Positions 33,801 through 46,971 of a stretch of 64,000 bases of DNA are shown here, piece by piece. The notes below the pieces were generated by a model, which was not told the origin of the DNA, made no database searches, and was given only the letters and a program-made list of their open reading frames with translations. Each line of letters starts with the position of its first letter. Within the stretch, counting starts at the first letter, position 1. The translations under genes were made by a program, and so were the position numbers. The stretch comes from Brachionus rotundiformis (Eukaryota; Rotifera; Eurotatoria; Ploima; Brachionidae): contig JAESIW010000115.1 in the NCBI GenBank assembly GCA_016802295.1, forward strand, positions 2,037,995 through 2,101,994. The letters run 5' to 3'.

Positions 33801-36800
33801 AAAAAATTAACTTTGCTTAATTAAATAGCCTGAATCAAAAGAATTATTACAAAAAAGAGCTAATTTTAATAACGACGCCGAGTCAAGATTTGACTTTAGA
33901 AACTCTCGCCGAAAATCACCAGAGGTATTAAACTAACAATCTTTACCCTTTTTAACCTAACTAACTTTTTATAATTTTTGATTTATAAATTATTAAAAAA
34001 ATTAATAATTAAGCTAACTGCGGATCTTGATAATGAATCTGCTAATGAAAGTAAGTCACCAGTTTTACACTCACCAAAACCTTTACTGTCAAATCGGCAG
34101 CGAAATTCGTCACCTCGTTCTAATCGAGCTAGCATCAGCGATCGTCCAGAAAAACCACCAACTCCTTACGAAGACCGAGTTATTCCTACACTCCGAAATA
34201 CCAACAAAAGTCGAATAGACAAAAATGACAATTTATCTAATGAAATAGATGATGGACAAATAACCCAGTCAAATGATGCACTAGTACCTGACCAAGATAA
34301 CTTCGAGCCTGAGTCCTACGACCCTATGGATGGTACCGAAGAAATGACTGAACGTGAAGTCAGAGAAGCAGCTCTAATGAACGATTATTTGGGTAAACAG
34401 ATAGTCACCAAGTTATACAGTAAAAATTTCCAAAATAGAGAGGATGCTATCTCAGAGGTATTCAGTAATTTGACTAATTATAAGGGTGATAGGGAGGAGG
34501 CAAAATCGCTGATGCGTGCATCCGGAATTCTTGTGGCCAAAATGTGCAAAGATCATGTGTTCAGTGTATTCAATAAAACAGTATCTTTGTTCCAGTTTTT
34601 AGTCACAGAGTTTGCCAGCAATCATTCAATTGGAAAAAGTGACATAAATTATGTTTTGGAAAAAGCACTTCCGGTTCTCATACACAGAACTGGTGATACC
34701 AACGCTCGTCTCAGACAGCGTGCTCAAGAATATTTGGTCGAAATGGCAACATATCCGGAGATAAAACCATTGCACACAGTGCCTAATTTTTGTACAGTAC
34801 CAATACGGCTACAGATAGCGCCCAGACTAGCCCTAAGTCGAGTTGAGATTATCGATGAACTCGTTAGACGCTTGGGAACTAGGGAAAATGGTCTCAATGT
34901 TGACAATATATCAAAATTTTGTGCCCAAGCTCTCGACCATAATTGTGGCGAGTGCAGAGAATTGGCTGCCAAAATTCTTGTCCAAATGTACAGAGTAATG
35001 ATATTCTGTTTTATAATAAGAATCGAAAATGATTAATGTCTTTATTTTTAAAGGAATACGGAAATGCAGTGAGAAAGTATTTGCCTCCTGATAACGATAT
35101 GAATAGACGAAACAAAAAATATAGAAGCTTATATGATGCATTTGATTCAATTGATGGTAAACCATTGCATAATTATGACAAGGTAAAACAAATAACTTAA
35201 TGTGGCATAGAAAAATAAACAAAAATTATTTTTTATCTTGTTAAGTGCTTCCAAAATCTTAATAACAAATTCTTTATATTAAATACTATTAACAATTCAA
35301 ATATACTAAATTTTTTATTTAAATTTCAAAATTCCTTAATAAACTTTTGTTTTGAAAAATTATATGATAACTTTCCAGTGAGCAGCAATTGCCAAAGATT
35401 TGTGCCATAGATGTAATTCGGAATTTCTCTTTCAGTCTTTGTCTGATCTTTCAACAATTTACTATCTTTGTTGATCGGTTAATTTTAATTACCTACTTTT
35501 CTCTATTTTGGTAAATTTTTTGGTAGTCTTAGTTTAATGAGACTAAGAAGGAAGAAAATTTTCACATTTATTGGCAAGATAGTCCCAAATCAAGGATAAT
35601 TAAGTTTTTATTGCAAATTTGCTAAAAAAGTTTTTTGAAAGCTAAAACTAAGATAATTTGATAATCGACTTATAATTTTCTTTAAAAGGATTATAAATTA
35701 TTTCAAATAAAATTGATTTTTAGGAATTTTGAAAATAAGAACTTTAATAATCATTATTTGTTTAAAAAATTTCTTATCAATTTCTTTTTATCCAAACATA
35801 CATTTGTGTATTGAAAAATTTCAATTCTAAATGATAAAAAACTTAATTAAAATTTAATAATTCATTGAAAAATTTACGGTCAAATTAAATTTTTTAAACG
35901 TTCGATTAATAAGCTAAATGCTTTTATTAATTATTTTTTAAATTAAACAAACTTTTGGAAGCACTTAGCCAAAAATTTTAATTTGAAAATTTTATAAATG
36001 AAGAATTAATGATAAAAAAAAGAATAATGGATAATTGAATAAGCGCTTAATGTCACAGTAGAAAAGCCAAGGAGAAAAATTGATTTTTTTGTTTAGTCAA
36101 CTCATCATAGTTTTAACTAAAACTAATTGTAAACTATTAACAAAAATAAATTATGTTGTAATCTTATGATGGATCATATTTTTAAATAAAATAATTATTT
36201 TAAATTAACATTTCCTTTAACTAAATATTAACATTCAACTGTTTCATTTAATCAAAAAGATAAATTAATTTCAAATCATAAAATAGTCTTCTGTAATTTA
36301 ATTCAGATAATTTAATATTAATATCAGTTTTTTTTGACTAGGTTCATTGTAGAGTTATATAACACGAAAAATTTTTAATCGGCTAACTGCTCTACTATCT
36401 AAAAATTTTATAAAATACCTTCTTAATTATTAATTTTTCATTAAAAAAAATAATCATATTTTGCTAAAAATCTAAAAAATTAACAATTATTTAACTTTAA
36501 ATTTTTCAATATATTTTAAGAGTGACCATATGGGCTCTCACACGCCTCGACCTGGTCGCAGAACTCCAACAAAGAATCGTTCTAAGACTCCGAATCTGGA
36601 TCGAAAAACGCCAACAAGCATGATCGACGAATCTGAATATGGCCAGGACATTACATGCATGTTTTGCGGAGAAGTAAATGAAAAATTTGCCAAACAAGGC
36701 TTTGAAATGCATTTTTGGAAGACTTGTCCAATGCTTAAACAGTGTAACAATTGCAAGCAAGTAATTGAAGTGTCGACTCAAAATGAACATTTAGTTACAG

Positions 36801-37081
36801 AATGTCAATTCAAGAATAATTACAAAGAATGTCCACGGTGTGCCGAAGCAGTTAATGTAACCGTAGGACAAGAGAACGATTTTCATTTTAAGCTTAAAAA
36901 ATGTATTCCATTGGAAAAAAATACCAACAAATGTCCACTGTGTCATTTGAATGTTGGAATGGGAGAAGAAAATTGGAAAGAACACTTGATGAGTCCAAAT
37001 GGTTGTGCTAAAAATGAACGACGAAATTTGGCAAACAAATTTGCGTCAGAGACATCGAAGAAAAATTCCAAAAAAAAATAA
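30840..37081 (+). CDS. CEP104: Centrosomal protein of 104 kDa (CEP104)
   Basis: Nine exons: 30840-30961, 31013-31192, 31244-31382, 31434-31653, 31707-31918, 33829-33924, 34014-34994, 35054-35182 and 36521-37081, giving 879 residues (human 925). Landmarks are an N-terminal jelly-roll start with VHGWASQRFCLYPLELIIQ and LSHQYLIASKVEFYIGD, the KARELKSVHVD strand, YISPLDDLAFAMYQD, and a coiled coil with LARYDIEKRQAIEEEDYEKA. A tubulin-binding TOG domain follows at about 440-690, then a C-terminal zinc-finger array from about 739 starting CMFCGE. CEP104 sits at the tips of cilia and on daughter centrioles, tracks microtubule plus ends and supports ciliary length. I find no obvious SxIP EB1-binding motif. 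Intron 5 (1.9 kb) contains an antisense GY gene and intron 8 (1.3 kb) a MITE. Confidence 0.95.
32555..32872 (-). CDS. Secreted Gly/Tyr-rich peptide, subfamily A copy 7, nested in CEP104
   Basis: 105 residues, the same protein as copies 5 and 6. It lies wholly inside CEP104 intron 5, on the opposite strand, with its own TATAAG-bearing promoter flank (32873-33000) but without the dyad core. The surrounding intron block is duplicated at 18040-18960. Confidence 0.86.
   Translation of the reverse strand: MNSRLTLAFLVICSACVMVMSSSLGEKLQSSAGKSEANNLQSGSANLQGAFGYGTGYGVYDYGYGYGYPSYGYGLYDYGLGYGTYGYGYPGYGYGYGYPTYYKRR
35244..35965. mobile_element. MITE with TA target duplication
   Basis: 722 bp in CEP104 intron 8, bounded by inverted AGTGCTTCCAAAA (13 of 13) and flanked on both sides by TA. 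This matches the target preference of Tc1/mariner-type transposons. No transposase frame lies inside. Terminal repeat similarity falls off after 13 bp, so the assignment rests on the ends and the TA dinucleotides. Confidence 0.68.
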
Positions 37082-37293
37082 AATATTGTTAGAGCTTTAG
37101 TTTTTTTTAAATCTAAGTTAATAATGAGACTTGTTGTGTTTGATGGTGATTTATCAAAATTTTCACCTTTTTACAAAATAAAATTGTTAATTAAAAAAAT
37201 TTTCTTTTTCTTTTATTGGAAACTCAAGGGTTTGATTGACTCTTAAGGTTAGATGAAATATCATTTTTAATAATTATTTATTTTTTAATCAGA

Positions 37294-40200
37294 ATGTCTA
37301 TACTGGTCACAGATGCCCTTAGCCACCTCAGACAATTAGGTAATATTTTTAAATGATAATTTATTACCACATTTTGAAAATCTTTTAATTAGATTATAAA
37401 TTAATTGTATATAATTAAAAATAAACTCTTAATCATTATCTTGAGAATTTTTATGATTTTCGACGTAGTAAAATTTTCCACGATTTATTCTATTAAAAAA
37501 TGATTTATAAAAGTTGAATTAATATTTGCGATACAAAAATAATGTACAGATTATAATTAATATTCTAGTTGTTATTTTTAAATAGACTAATTGATTTGCA
37601 TTCTAAAGCTTCATTTGTTAAGTGATTCGAATCTAAAACACCTTTTTTGATGAAAAATTGTATCTCGGTATACATTTTTTACCATAATGGTACCAACTCA
37701 GCTCATCAAATTCATTTAAGAGCTTTTATGAATAAGATAACATTGACGAGTTCTTTTTTTAAAAATTAATTTAACTTTAAATAGCTTTGTTTTATCCGCA
37801 TGTAACTAATTTTATTTTAAAATTTAATTTTGAATACTTTTGAAATAAATTCCAAGTAAACTTTAGAAAAATAAGCTTAAAAATTTATATTTAAAGATCA
37901 CTCTTATCAATGAGTCAATTTTTTTTAAATATTTATTTTATAAATACACTTAAGATGTAAAGCGTGTAACATTAAAATTATTAAAATAAAATTTAAGATT
38001 AATTGAAATATTTAAAGAAAAAATTTTTGAATTGAGATGTTATTTTAAATGATCATCAACTTCAAGATGTCCATCACTTTGATACTGAGATCCATTGACC
38101 ATTCAAAAAAAGACAATAAATATCGTTTTGTAATAGTTCTTAATTATCATTTCACTTTTTTAGCTAATGATATATTTTCCCCTAAATCTCTACGGGAGTG
38201 TATTTCTAAAATTACCTTTTGATAAAAATTGAATTGAGATTTACCCAAGCTTAGAAAAATCGAAAATTTAATAATTTTTTTAGTAATTTATTAATTAATA
38301 ATCCTAAAATATTCTAAATTGGGGAAATTAATTTTTAAAAGAGGAAGCTATGAAAGTTGAAAGTGATGGCTTTGGAGCCGAAGATATCCAACATTGTGAC
38401 AATTTGGCTCAAATACTTCAAGATTTAGTAGTGATTAATTAATTTAATATTATTTAATCGATTTAATAAAAATATTTTAGGAATTGAGTATAAAAAAAAT
38501 GCACGAAGAGCTCGAAACTGAAACAATCAAAGCTAGTGTTTATCGAAATAAAATGGCATTTTTTGACTCTGATTTACAGCGAGAAATAGATGGTAAAAAA
38601 TTGCCAAATTTTTAAAATATATTGTTTTAAAATTGCATTTTCTTAGAAAATGTAAAAGCAGCCAGAGATTCTAATATGGAAGCAATTCTAGAACTTAAAA
38701 AGAAATTAGAAGAGCTCACAAAGGTTATAGAAGTTCTTCATAAAAAAGACAAGCAATTGTCGGAGGAAATCGCTCAAATGGAGTAAAGTTTGGCAAAAGA
38801 AAAAGACTTGAAAATTTTTAAACTTTTTAAAAGACCTGAAAAACGCTCTTTGGAGACCAACCATGAAAATATCATTAAATCATTAAATGAGCAAATGGCA
38901 CACAAAGCATCGGTTCAAATTAAGCTGAACGAAACCAGAGATCTTTTAAGAGAGCTAAATCAAAATGTTAAAATATTTAATAATTAAATTAATTTTTAAT
39001 AATTGACATTTTTTAGATTTTCGATTTGGAAGAAGATATGTTAAATTTGAATGAAAAATTAATAAAAGAAAGAGCTCATGCTCGCGAAATTAAAACTGGA
39101 CTTGAAGACGAAAAAGTACAATACCTAACATTATTAACAACAATTATTTTTATCTATTTAGAGAGAAACAAACGCCAAAGCACTAGAACAGGAAGAGTTT
39201 AACCAGACAAAATTTAGGTAATATGATTATTAATATGTTTTTAAAGTAAATATTTGGCATAGAGAAGTTCAGGCGGCAAAAAAAGCTGTACAAGAAAGCA
39301 ACAAGTCTGTGAGATTGTTGTTTAGAGAGAATGAGAGATATGAGCAGTTAAACAAAGAATTATTAGACGAAATTGAAAATGGTAGAAAACAAGTTGACCA
39401 AAATGAGCGCCAATATGAGGCTCTGGTTACCGAAAGTCTGCGATTAACCACTCTGGAAGCTAAAACTCAACAGGATTATAATCAAAATAAAACTGATACA
39501 ATCAGACGAACTAAAGAAGCAGTTGAAAGAACTACTGAAGAGATCGAAAATGTTAAGAATCTTAAAGAAGAACAGGAGAATAAAAAAATTGAGTTGAAAC
39601 AAATTTATGACAGATTTAAGGAATTACAAAAAATAAATGATGCAATTAAGAAATCTATTGATGGCATTAAAACTGAAATTGGCGAAAAATATAAAGAAGT
39701 TGCTGAATTGGAAGAAAAAAATCAAGCTCTCTATGTCCAATTAGGTGAACATCAACAAGCTCATAGGTAAAAATAATTAATAAGAGAGAAAAAGTTTTTA
39801 AATTAGGAATGATGTCTTGTTTTCAAGTGCCATATTGTAGACATTATAACAAAACTAAGTTTTCTTTTTGAATTTTTATTTGAATGCAAATTTTATTAAT
39901 TATTTAGTAAAATAATATTAACCACAAATCTGTAATAGTTATCACCATTAATTGATTTTTGTAAATTTTTTTCCTGTGTATAATAGACATGATATTTTAG
40001 AAGATCACTACATTCGAATCGGCGAGTTAACTTTTAATCACTTTATGATTATATTTTTAAAAGTAGCATATTAGAAATTCTAATTTGATTTAAGTTTTAA
40101 GATTAATAAAAAAAATTCTCATTTATCTGAATTTAAAAAAAAAACCATTAAACATTAATTATTATTAATTTATTTATAAATTTAAAGATTTGGGCTTTTT

Positions 40201-42233
40201 TTCCTATCTAGTTTTGGCTTTTGACCTAGCTAAGTCTCAAAAAATTCTGGGATAACTGCTAGCTTTTGACTAATTGCAATTGATAGTATATGTTTAGAAA
40301 TACAAATTTTCCAGTTATTTTTTCCAAGGCGGACCAAATAAATTGAGTTCGTGAATGCAAAAAAGATATCAAAATTTAAACATAAATTTGAAATTTTAAT
40401 ATTGAAATTTTATTAAGAATTAGAAAATTAAATATCAATAACATATAATTTATAATATCGATAAAATTAGTGACTGTATCAGAAATTTAGATGATAAATA
40501 AATAAATAGCCATTTGAATCAACATCCTACAAGATTTTGCCACAATATTTCTTCTCATTCTTCAGCATTGGTAACCATAGATAACAATTTTAATAAACCA
40601 TGAACTTCTTCAATTTTTTTCACAAAAAAATATTTAACTAATAAATGATAATGATTTTTGGATGATGCTAGCAAATTAAAGACTCAAAAAGAATTTAAAT
40701 CTGGAAATTGTTAGACCGATTGCTGAATGAAAGTTCATTAAATAACATTCTTACATAAGAATAGAGTGATTTTTTAAAGACTTGAGCTTTTTTTGGATAA
40801 CATACTTTTTCGTCATTAAAATTCTTGGCAAAAATCAGATTGTGTTAACTTAAATTACATTTTGGGAAAAATTAAGATTAAATTGTAATATAGAATAAGA
40901 TTCCTTTATTTAGTACTGATAATAAATGATAAATGATAAAAAATACCTGATCAAATACTCATTTGAGTGTAATTAAAAAAAGATCAAAAATTTATTAAGT
41001 ATATCTAAGTTAATTTAATTGCTTTAATTAGCCAAGTGATGGATTCACTACAACGTGAAGCAGAGCAGTGTAAAGACCACCTCAAACACGAAAGAGAAAC
41101 ACGAATGATAAAACAGGCTGAACGCGAGGCGAAACTGAGCGAAATAGAGGCATTCAATGCCAATCTGATCATTTTCCAGTCGTCTGTGGATACTTTTACC
41201 AATTCAAATAAATCAAGAACAGCTGAACTCGAGAAAAAAGTAGTTGAAAAAAATAACTAAATAAAAATTTTCAAAAAATTTTTAGGATAAAACATTAAAT
41301 GAAATTATCATTCATAATGATAAAGAAAAAAGTAGACTGACAATTGAATTAGATGAGGCTATTAAAAGCTATGACCGCATGAAATCAGACCTGGAAGCTA
41401 ATTTGAGCAATTTAGAAAAAGAATACACCTTTTACACAACAGAAAATGACAAAAATCTTGTTGAGATAAACGAGCTGGAACCCAAATACAAAGATTTATG
41501 CAAAGTTTATAGGGAAAAATGCAAGGATTATGAAGAAACTCGTAAATCAGTGATAAGTTAGACATTTTATTTTGTTTTTTATACAAAATTATTTGAATTT
41601 TATCTATTTGTAGATGCCAAATCGAAAAAAAATAATTTGGAAAATAAAATTACAGAAACTAAAGATCTAATAAAAGAACATGATAATTCAAGGGTTATAT
41701 TTGATTAATAAATTTTTAATTTTAGGTTTAATTTTTTAAAATAGGACGAGCTAAAGCAAGCCCTTGAAGCCAAAAGAGGACTATCTCTTGAACAAATGAG
41801 GAACCAGAAAAAAGAATCGATTGATTTGGAAAATATAATACTTAATACTGGATTAAAGCTGCAAACAATTAAAGATCAAAATAATAAATTTTTTGAAGCA
41901 ATCAAAAACTTTGAGCCTGAGTTTAAGTATATGGATAATTTTAAGGTTGAAAATTTGTCAACCGAAGAGGAATTGGAGGCCGAATATGAAAAATTGCACC
42001 AACAATTGCTAAATGGCTGGAAGTCAGACGACGAATTGAAAGAATTCTTCAAAGAACATGATAATGATCTGGTCACTCGTCTGGCGACTCTATTAGACAC
42101 TACTCTCAATAGAGAGAATCAAGTAGGATCTGTTATTGGCAAAATGTACCATGAGCTTGGAAATATGGAAAATTATCTGCTAAAAATGGTGAATAAAGAT
42201 CCGAACGAATTTCATTTTATTGAAAAAAAATGA
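37294..42233 (+). CDS. CCDC175: Long coiled-coil protein, CCDC175-like
   Basis: Twelve exons: 37294-37339, 38342-38427, 38481-38592, 38647-38782, 38834-38966, 39017-39115, 39162-39217, 39263-39766, 41032-41239, 41286-41556, 41614-41693 and 41745-42233. Phases agree and give 739 residues (human CCDC175 is 793). Nearly all of it is predicted coiled coil. The N-terminal layout (VTDALSHLRQLEEAM, then LELSIKKMHEELETETIKA, DSDLQREIDENVKAARDSN and LELKKKLEELTKVIEVL) parallels CCDC175, as does a C-terminal helix ending near MENYLLKMV. CCDC175 is poorly studied and mainly testis-linked in vertebrates. Assignment is from memory of the family; other long coiled-coil proteins are possible. It starts only 212 bp after CEP104. 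Introns 1 (1.0 kb) and 8 (1.27 kb) are long. Confidence 0.72.
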
Positions 42234-44694
42234 TCATACAATTTGTTAAGATTAATAAATTATTGTTAAAAAATTAATCTATTGAGATTTATGGAGATTT
42301 TAGATCCATCACTTTTCTCAAATAATTTTTCCAACTTTTTCAAATAAAATTAAAATCAACTAATATTTTTGTTTTGACAAATAATATAAAATACTGTCCA
42401 GTTTTAAAATGGTTTTACAGAAGTTAAATTTCTTTGACATTTAACTACAGCAAGTATCCAAATTTCAAAAATCTTACTTTGTACCGGCGCCTTAATTTTA
42501 AGTCTGTTGAAAAAACAGGTTATAAAATGGATAGAAGTACTGTTTTTCTTCTTTACAGATAATTTTAATAATACTTATGAGTTTATCCTTTTTTTATATA
42601 GTTTTACTCATTTAATTTTATAAAAAAATAGATCACTAAAGAAATTCATAAAATAAATTTAGAGATAAGTGAAACAATTAATGAGGCAAAAAAAAAAGCT
42701 GATATTATTGATATTGTCTAACCACTTGGTCTAGGTGGCTTTTCTGACTCAAGAAAATCAACCTCGCTGTATAAAATCTATTTAACTTATTGAAATGAAT
42801 ACTCGATTTTATTATATTTGAATTAATTTTTTTATTTAAATCGAAGCACTATCTGTTTAAATCAAATTAAAAGGCTCGTTTTTCACTTCAGTTTTAGATA
42901 AAATTAAAAATTAATTTTTTCAATACAAATTATTAAGGTGTATGTTTTTGATCAAAATTATAATTATTTTTAAAATATTTTTGGAAATAAATATAGGAAA
43001 AATGAAAAATTCCTCTTTTTTATTTTAAGAAAGTTGAAATTAAATCTAAAATAAATGAATAGTCTTAACTGAAGACTCAAATGATGAATTAAAAAATAAC
43101 TTTTTAAAATTTATTTTTAAGTATATTTTCAGAACTTAGAACCCCATAAATAGAAAAAAAAAGCTCATTAATTAATAATGATGTGTAAATATGAACAAAT
43201 TTAATGAACAAGTTTCTTCAATCTACAATCTAAAAGCTTCATGGTACGATATATTTGTATAGAAAACATATATGTTTGAGCTTATGATTTTATTTAATCT
43301 ATTGGGTTTTTTCTTCGCTTTATAAATATTATTTAGTCTAAATAAATTCTTTGCTTAACTCACAATTTATTTTGGAAAAACTCAAAAACGATATAATTTA
43401 TAAAAAAAATTATTTTTTAGTGATTAGTGATAAAATTCAAATAAGGTTACTTTAATAATTTCATATAAAATAGCTTGAGAAAATCAGATAAAATGTCCTG
43501 TTAAGCAACGTTTTTTCGGGAAATTGTTCTTGATAATTAAATAAAAGTGCTCGATAAACTTAAAAATGTTTATTTGTGTGTGAATTTATGGACTTTTACT
43601 AGGCAAAAATTTCTCTGATGCTAAAAAACTTTATTATAATGCAAACTGATTATTAATTAAAGTTTAAACCATTTTTAATTTAATAAAAATTGGGGCATAA
43701 TGAAGTTTTTGATTTAATGATCATAGTCAAAAATTATTTTTAAAGAAATTTTTTTGAATTTTCAAAAAATTTATTACAGAGTTATATAATTTAATACAAA
43801 TAGTTTTAATGTAACACGCTTTACATGGCATGAAAATTTGAAGAATAAATAATTTTATAAAAATATTATCTCAACTTATTGATTTGATTGATTTTAAATT
43901 TTTGAAATTATTAGCTCATTTTTGGAAAGGTTTAGTTTAAAGTTTTTCATTTAGAAAAAAATACTAGAAAAGAAATTGTTTGGAACACAATATTGGAATT
44001 TAATTAATTTAAATTTAATTTTGAACACTAGTTTACGAATTTTTTTGAAATTAAATTCTAAGTTAACTTTTCAGAAATGATCTTGAACATTTATATTTAT
44101 TTTCTATAAATTATTTGTTTCTTTTAATTTACATAACATGTTTTACATTAAAACTATTTTTAATTAATTAAAGTCTAATTCAAATATATAAAGCTAAACC
44201 TTCTGGATTGAAATGATATTTTGAATAGTTTATCGTACTGACAAAAACTTTTTCATTTTCTGAAAAATGGAAACTTGATAAATATCGTGTTTATCAATAC
44301 TAGATATTTTTTTAAACTCAATTTTAATAGTTGTCTGTTTTAAATAACAACTTCTATTCTTCAATTAGTTAAATTAGTCCTTTCATTAAATTTATATAAA
44401 TTTATAAAGCGTGTTTTTGATTATCTTTAGTTAATATCATCCAAATATATATTTCTAACTTTAAATTTGTAATATTCGGAAAATATCTATTAATGATAAA
44501 GTTTTTTTATTTTTAATTGATGAGATATTTACTAAAATTTTGAAAAACTTAAATATTAGCCGAAACTAAACATTTAAAAAAAAAACAGGGAGAAATATGA
44601 ACGTTTAAATTTTCATTTTTTTAAATTTATAGAAAAATTTCTTCAAAACAGATTTTAAATTTCTTTGATTAAATTAAACTTTTTGTTTAAAGAT
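42234..44694. other. AT-rich intergenic region with diverged repeats
   Basis: 42632-42721 is an exon-like frame (ITKEIHKINLEIS...DIIDIV, stop) preceded by TAG, perhaps a stray coiled-coil exon. 44010-44235 resembles 37800-38055 in direct orientation, and a GTAACACGCTTTACAT motif at 43815 is the inverse of one there, so an old dispersed repeat is likely. Nothing else recognised. Confidence 0.45.
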
Positions 44695-46971
44695 ATGGAA
44701 AATTTGTTCTTACTTCAGATTATATTATTTAGTAAAATCATTTACATTAGTTCTGAAGCTGATTTTTACAAATTTGCAGTATCGCTTGACAGCAAAAAAA
44801 TACAAACTTATAGTAATGGTTCGATGACGAAAGAATTATCAGTGAGTGATCTGTCATATTCTCTTGATTTTAATTCAGAAACAAACAATCTAATTGGATC
44901 AATTGAACCGAAAAAGGAAGTGTTTGTCTGGAACATTTCTGGTTCAACACATATTTTGTCTACAGATGAAGGTCAACAATCTAGAGGCACGGTATTTGTG
45001 AATAAAACCCATTTTATTGCAGGATTTAATGGTTTTTTCATTGTTTATGATTGTTCAAACTTAGCAAATAAAGTAAAAAAAGATGATGGCCAAAATATTG
45101 GACTAGTTTATGATATTAAAATACTTCATCAAGAAAAAAAAATTTTGATTGCATCTTTTGATAAGAAGTTTATTTCAATATATGATTCTACAACTCTTAA
45201 TTATTTGAATAAAATAAGTACAGGTGCCGACAATATTTACGCAATAGATGCATTTGACAAGAACTTAATCGTTTCTCAATGTCATGCCAAAGATATATGC
45301 CAATATAAAATAAATTCTAATAACCAATTAAATATGACAAAAAAGCTATCAGAAACTAGTCTATATTACACAATAAAAATAATAAGTATTAATAAAGTAA
45401 TATTTGGAGGAGACAAATTTCTAAAAATTTGGGATTTAACATCCAACACGATTATTAAGACTTTTTCTGATAATACTAAAGTATTTACCTTAGATATTTT
45501 TAGTAATGAAATTATAGGTACTGGTAATGAAGATGGTTACGTTCGATTTTTCAATATAATTAGCAATAATTTTATTAAATCTTTTAATATGGGAATAAAG
45601 GTCCATTCCATAAAAAATTTAAATGGTTAGTCCTTTTTGAACTCTCACACTTTGGAACATTCTACTGAATCAGATAGTATTTCTAGTTCAATTCCTCGTT
45701 ATTTACAATCAACTCATTTAATACAAGATGTTGAGGCTAACTCGTATCAGACATCTGATAAACTAAAAACCGATTCAAATATCTCTTCAAAAGGAGAAAT
45801 GGAAAGAACAACTTTTTTCACAGAAGAAAAAAAACAATCATATACTCAAACTTATACTTCTGTTAAAACAAGCCAAGAAGATTTATTTCCCACTAGTGAT
45901 ACTGTATTTGAATTGGTAATGACTCAAACTTCTGAAAATAATAAAGAAACAACAGATCATTTATTTTCGTCTCATTTTAGTTCAATTACAAATAAAGATT
46001 CAACTACTGCTTCTAGTCCATTGCAATATTTATATAGTGAGACTGTCCAGCAGGCTATTACAGATACTCTGTTAAATAAAAATACTTTTAATGCTGATCA
46101 AAATCATGATCTTAATTTAGAAACCACAAATTATAATTTTGATTTTGAATATTCGAATGGAGAAAATTCCTTTTTTGAGACAGAAATTTTTTCAACAAAA
46201 GACAATACAGATTCAAAAATAAGTTCAATTGAAATAGATAAAAATACTCAAACAACTGATACGATATTAGGAGTTGATAAAAGTTCAGTGTCATATATTT
46301 CAAATAAAAACTTAATTTTTTCCAGTACCCTGTCTGGATTTAGCAGTGAAAATATTACAAGTCGACCAAATCTAAAAAAAGAGGAATTTTCATTTTTAAA
46401 TTTGAATTCATCAGCACTTATTGATTTTTTAATTAAAAATTTTGATTTGAATGATTGCCTTAAAAATTGTTCCGGAAATGGATTATGCAAACTTGTAGAT
46501 AAGAGTATTCTAATATGCGAATGTTTCGCGAATTTTGCTGGAACATCATGTCATATTAATACATTACCATGTGCATCTAACCCATGCCTAAACAATTCAA
46601 CATGCAATGACAATATAGTTAATAAAACTTATAGTTGCAATTGTCAATCTGATTTATATTATGGAAAGAATTGTGAGAAAAAATACGACATTTGTGCAAA
46701 TGAAACTTGTAATAAGAATGGAATTTGTCTAGATAAACATAATAGAGCAGTTTGTAAGTGCTTTTATTCCTATTCTGGAGGAAAATGTGAAATAGAATCG
46801 GAAAGTAGTAAAACCAGAAAAATTGTAATTAAAACATCAACTATTATTGCGATAATTGTATTAGTGCTCTTCTTTCTTACATTTATAGTTTGTGATTTGA
46901 TAGATATTTTTAGGAAAAAAAAAACAATCAAAAAAAAAATTGTAATTAAAAAATTAGTTTATATAAATTAG
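44695..46971 (+). CDS. Secreted propeller-EGF protein with one membrane span
   Basis: Start ATG at 44695 gives a signal peptide (MENLFLLQIILFSKIIYISS). Residues about 25-310 contain WD-like propeller strands such as FLKIWDLTSNTIIKTF. A Ser/Thr-rich stalk, three six-Cys EGF-like domains, a hydrophobic span near 46830-46905 (IIAIIVLVLFFLTFIVC) and a Lys-rich cytoplasmic tail follow. An in-frame TAG at 45628 interrupts the frame. A 48-nt GT-AG intron at 45626-45673 (donor GTTAGT, acceptor ATCAG) removes it and keeps phase, giving exons 44695-45625 and 45674-46971 and 742 residues. A cell-surface receptor or adhesion protein is likely; the ligand is unknown. Confidence 0.78.

Noticed and set aside
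44665..44694. Upstream non-ATG start for the propeller-EGF gene
   Set aside because: The ATG at 44695 begins a good signal peptide, whereas the earlier TTG would bury it.
45628..45630. TAG as a programmed stop readthrough or pseudogene mutation
   Set aside because: A 48-nt GT-AG intron of the usual size removes it in phase, which is simpler.
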